From: CAZEAN01 sp964510225
GTDB lineage: Bacteria > Planctomycetota > Planctomycetia > Isosphaerales > Isosphaeraceae
Length of the DNA stretch: 24,103 bases
Direction: 5' to 3'
Assembly: GCA_964510225.1 (NCBI GenBank)
Contig: CAZEAN010000089.1
Coordinates: forward strand, 1 to 24,103
Below the pieces are notes generated by a model, which did not search any database, was not told the origin of the DNA, and saw nothing but the letters and a program-made list of their open reading frames with translations. Made by a program: the position numbers and the translations under genes. Each line of letters opens with the position of its first letter. Position 1 is the first letter of the stretch. This document shows, one piece after another, positions 22,633 through 24,103 of this stretch.

Positions 22633-24103
22633 ATGGCAACGGTCGAGCGACAGGACGACGTGATTATTCAATCCCACTCTTCATCGCAAGCTCAAAGTTC
22701 AAAAGGACTTCAGATTGATCGGGTTTTTAGCACCGACGGTCTGAGTCCCTTTGATGAGGTTAGCTGGTCGCGTAGGACTGCGGCGATCAAGGATGACCAG
22801 GGTCGCGTCCTCTTTGAACAAAATGACGCGGAGATTCCAGAAAACTGGAGTCAATTGGCGACTAATGTCGTCGTCAGTAAGTATTTTTATGGTGAGATCA
22901 ATACCGACGAGCGGGAATCGAGCGTCCGAGAGTTGATTCATCGGGTGACTCGGACAATTGCCGATTGGGGTAAAGCGGATGGTTACTTTGCCAGCGATCA
23001 AGACGCGGAATGCTTCTATGACGAATTAACGTGGCTCACGGTTAATCAGTGCGGGGCATTCAATTCGCCGGTCTGGTTCAATGTCGGGCTCTATCATCAG
23101 CGAGGAGTTCGAGGCCCTGCAAATAACTATCGCTGGGACGAACAGACTGCGACGATTGTCAAGGTAGATGACGCCTACAAATATCCGCAGGGATCGGCGT
23201 GTTTCATTCAATCCGTCAACGACGACATGGAGAGCATTATGGAACTCGCCCGATCCGAGGCGATGCTCTTCAAGTACGGCTCTGGGACCGGAACTGACCT
23301 CTCCACGCTACGGTCGAGCTACGAAAAACTGTCGGGGGGTGGCAAACCGAGCGGTCCGGTAAGCTTTATGCGGGTCTATGACGCCATTGCGAGTGTGGTG
23401 AAGAGTGGCGGTAAAACCCGACGTGCTGCCAAGATGCAAACGCTTAAGTGCTGGCATCCCGACATCCTTGAGTTCATTGAGGCAAAAACGCGAGAAGAAC
23501 AGAAGGCTCGGGCGCTAATTCAGCAGGGGTACGACGCCAATTTCAACGGCGAGGCGTATAGTTCCGTCCTCTTCCAGAATGCCAATCTCTCCGTCCGTGC
23601 CAGCGACGCGTTTCTCCGCGCGGCACTTAATGAGGAAGATTGGATCACTCGGAGTGTTACCACGGGTCGCCCTCTTGAGACTTACAAGGCGGGTGCTCTA
23701 CTGGACAAGATCGCTGAAGGTACGTGGGCCTGCGGTGATCCAGGGCTACAGTTTGAAGACACGATTCAGAAGTGGCACACCTGTCCGAACACGGCGCCGA
23801 TCAATTCGAGCAACCCGTGTAGCGAGTATATGTTTATCGACGACAGTGCTTGCAACCTGTCCTCAATCAACCTGATGAAGTTCCGTCGTGATAATGGCGA
23901 ATTTGATGCAGAACGCTTCCGAGCAGCCTGTCGGATCTTTCTACTCGCTCAAGAGATCTTGGTCGATCATGTGAGCTATCCGACTGCCAAGATTACGGCT
24001 AACAGTCATGCTTTCCGCCCGCTTGGTCTGGGCTATGCCAATCTCGGTGCTTTGATCATGGCGTCTGGTCGTCCTTATGATTCCTCTGAAGGACGAGCAC
24101 TCG
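22633..24103 (+). CDS. nrdJ: B12-dependent (class II) ribonucleotide reductase, 5' part
   Basis: The frame is open from ATG 22633 to the window edge (490 codons), so the gene is cut by the window, not broken. The enzyme reduces ribonucleotides to deoxyribonucleotides using adenosylcobalamin to make a thiyl radical. Visible blocks are NQCGAFNSPVWFNVGLY, PQGSACFIQSVNDDMESI with a conserved active-site Cys, KYGSGTGTDLSTLRS, KSGGKTRRAAKMQTL and the radical-site loop NPCSEYMFIDDSACNLSSINL. This pattern, including CSEYMF and NYRWDEQT, fits the long NrdJ subgroup (TIGR02504). GGAG at 22622-22625, 7 nt before the ATG, supports the start. The missing C-terminal half should contain the remaining barrel and the Cys-rich tail. 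No nrdR or nrdAB gene is in view. Confidence 0.95.
   Translation, partial: MATVERQDDVIIQSHSSSQAQSSKGLQIDRVFSTDGLSPFDEVSWSRRTAAIKDDQGRVLFEQNDAEIPENWSQLATNVVVSKYFYGEINTDERESSVRELIHRVTRTIADWGKADGYFASDQDAECFYDELTWLTVNQCGAFNSPVWFNVGLYHQRGVRGPANNYRWDEQTATIVKVDDAYKYPQGSACFIQSVNDDMESIMELARSEAMLFKYGSGTGTDLSTLRSSYEKLSGGGKPSGPVSFMRVYDAIASVVKSGGKTRRAAKMQTLKCWHPDILEFIEAKTREEQKARALIQQGYDANFNGEAYSSVLFQNANLSVRASDAFLRAALNEEDWITRSVTTGRPLETYKAGALLDKIAEGTWACGDPGLQFEDTIQKWHTCPNTAPINSSNPCSEYMFIDDSACNLSSINLMKFRRDNGEFDAERFRAACRIFLLAQEILVDHVSYPTAKITANSHAFRPLGLGYANLGALIMASGRPYDSSEGRAL

Overview
The window looks like chromosomal core and near-core DNA from a Gram-negative-type bacterium, most likely a planctomycete of the Isosphaeraceae/Gemmatales kind. 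This is an inference from gene content: an RNase E/G with a giant charged insert inside its S1 domain, an hpf-ptsN-HPr-EI cluster, a ketosynthase/ACP/acyltransferase trio, an MlaFED-type lipid transport set, a family-9 heptosyltransferase-like enzyme and a class II ribonucleotide reductase. The DNA is moderately GC-rich and unusually dense in GATC. No rRNA, tRNA, CRISPR array, insertion sequence or phage gene was seen.

Layout. 1-1949: an AT-rich, repeat-bearing stretch followed by an unrecognised 433-residue gene (+). It carries a short degenerate copy of the 3' end of the neighbouring glycosyltransferase gene. 2053-4942 (-): FAH-family enzyme -> YmdB-like phosphodiesterase -> family-9 glycosyltransferase, the first two overlapping by 4 nt. 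5145-7697 (+): FabF-like ketosynthase, acyl carrier protein (4-nt overlap), and an LpxL/HtrB-like acyltransferase, probably one lipid-modifying unit. 7801-10218 (+): an exported lactonase-fold beta-propeller and a class I aminotransferase. 10261-13316 (-): MlaE-like permease -> MlaF-like ATPase -> MlaD-like MCE protein, an envelope phospholipid transporter.

13569-16937 (+): ribosome hibernation factor, PtsN-like EIIA, HPr with an N-terminal extension, and Enzyme I. This is a phosphorelay without a sugar permease, so probably regulatory. 17122-22327 (+): a DUF2344 (TIGR03936) protein, the 1204-residue RNase E/G and ribosomal protein L21. The families match a common bacterial grouping, but the radical-SAM partner and rpmA (L27) are absent from the expected places. 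The 281-nt rne-rplU gap contains several nested inverted repeats and is the best candidate here for an undescribed RNA element. 22633-end (+): the first 490 codons of a B12-dependent ribonucleotide reductase, cut by the window edge.

Several starts were moved from the longest reading frame to positions with a good Shine-Dalgarno sequence or family-consistent N-terminus: 648, 5145, 7801, 12362 (-) and a TTG at 13569. I saw no clear novel defence or mobile system. The most unusual features are the S1-domain insert of the RNase, the structured rne-rplU gap, the glycosyltransferase remnant, and the acyltransferase with a changed HX4D/E motif.
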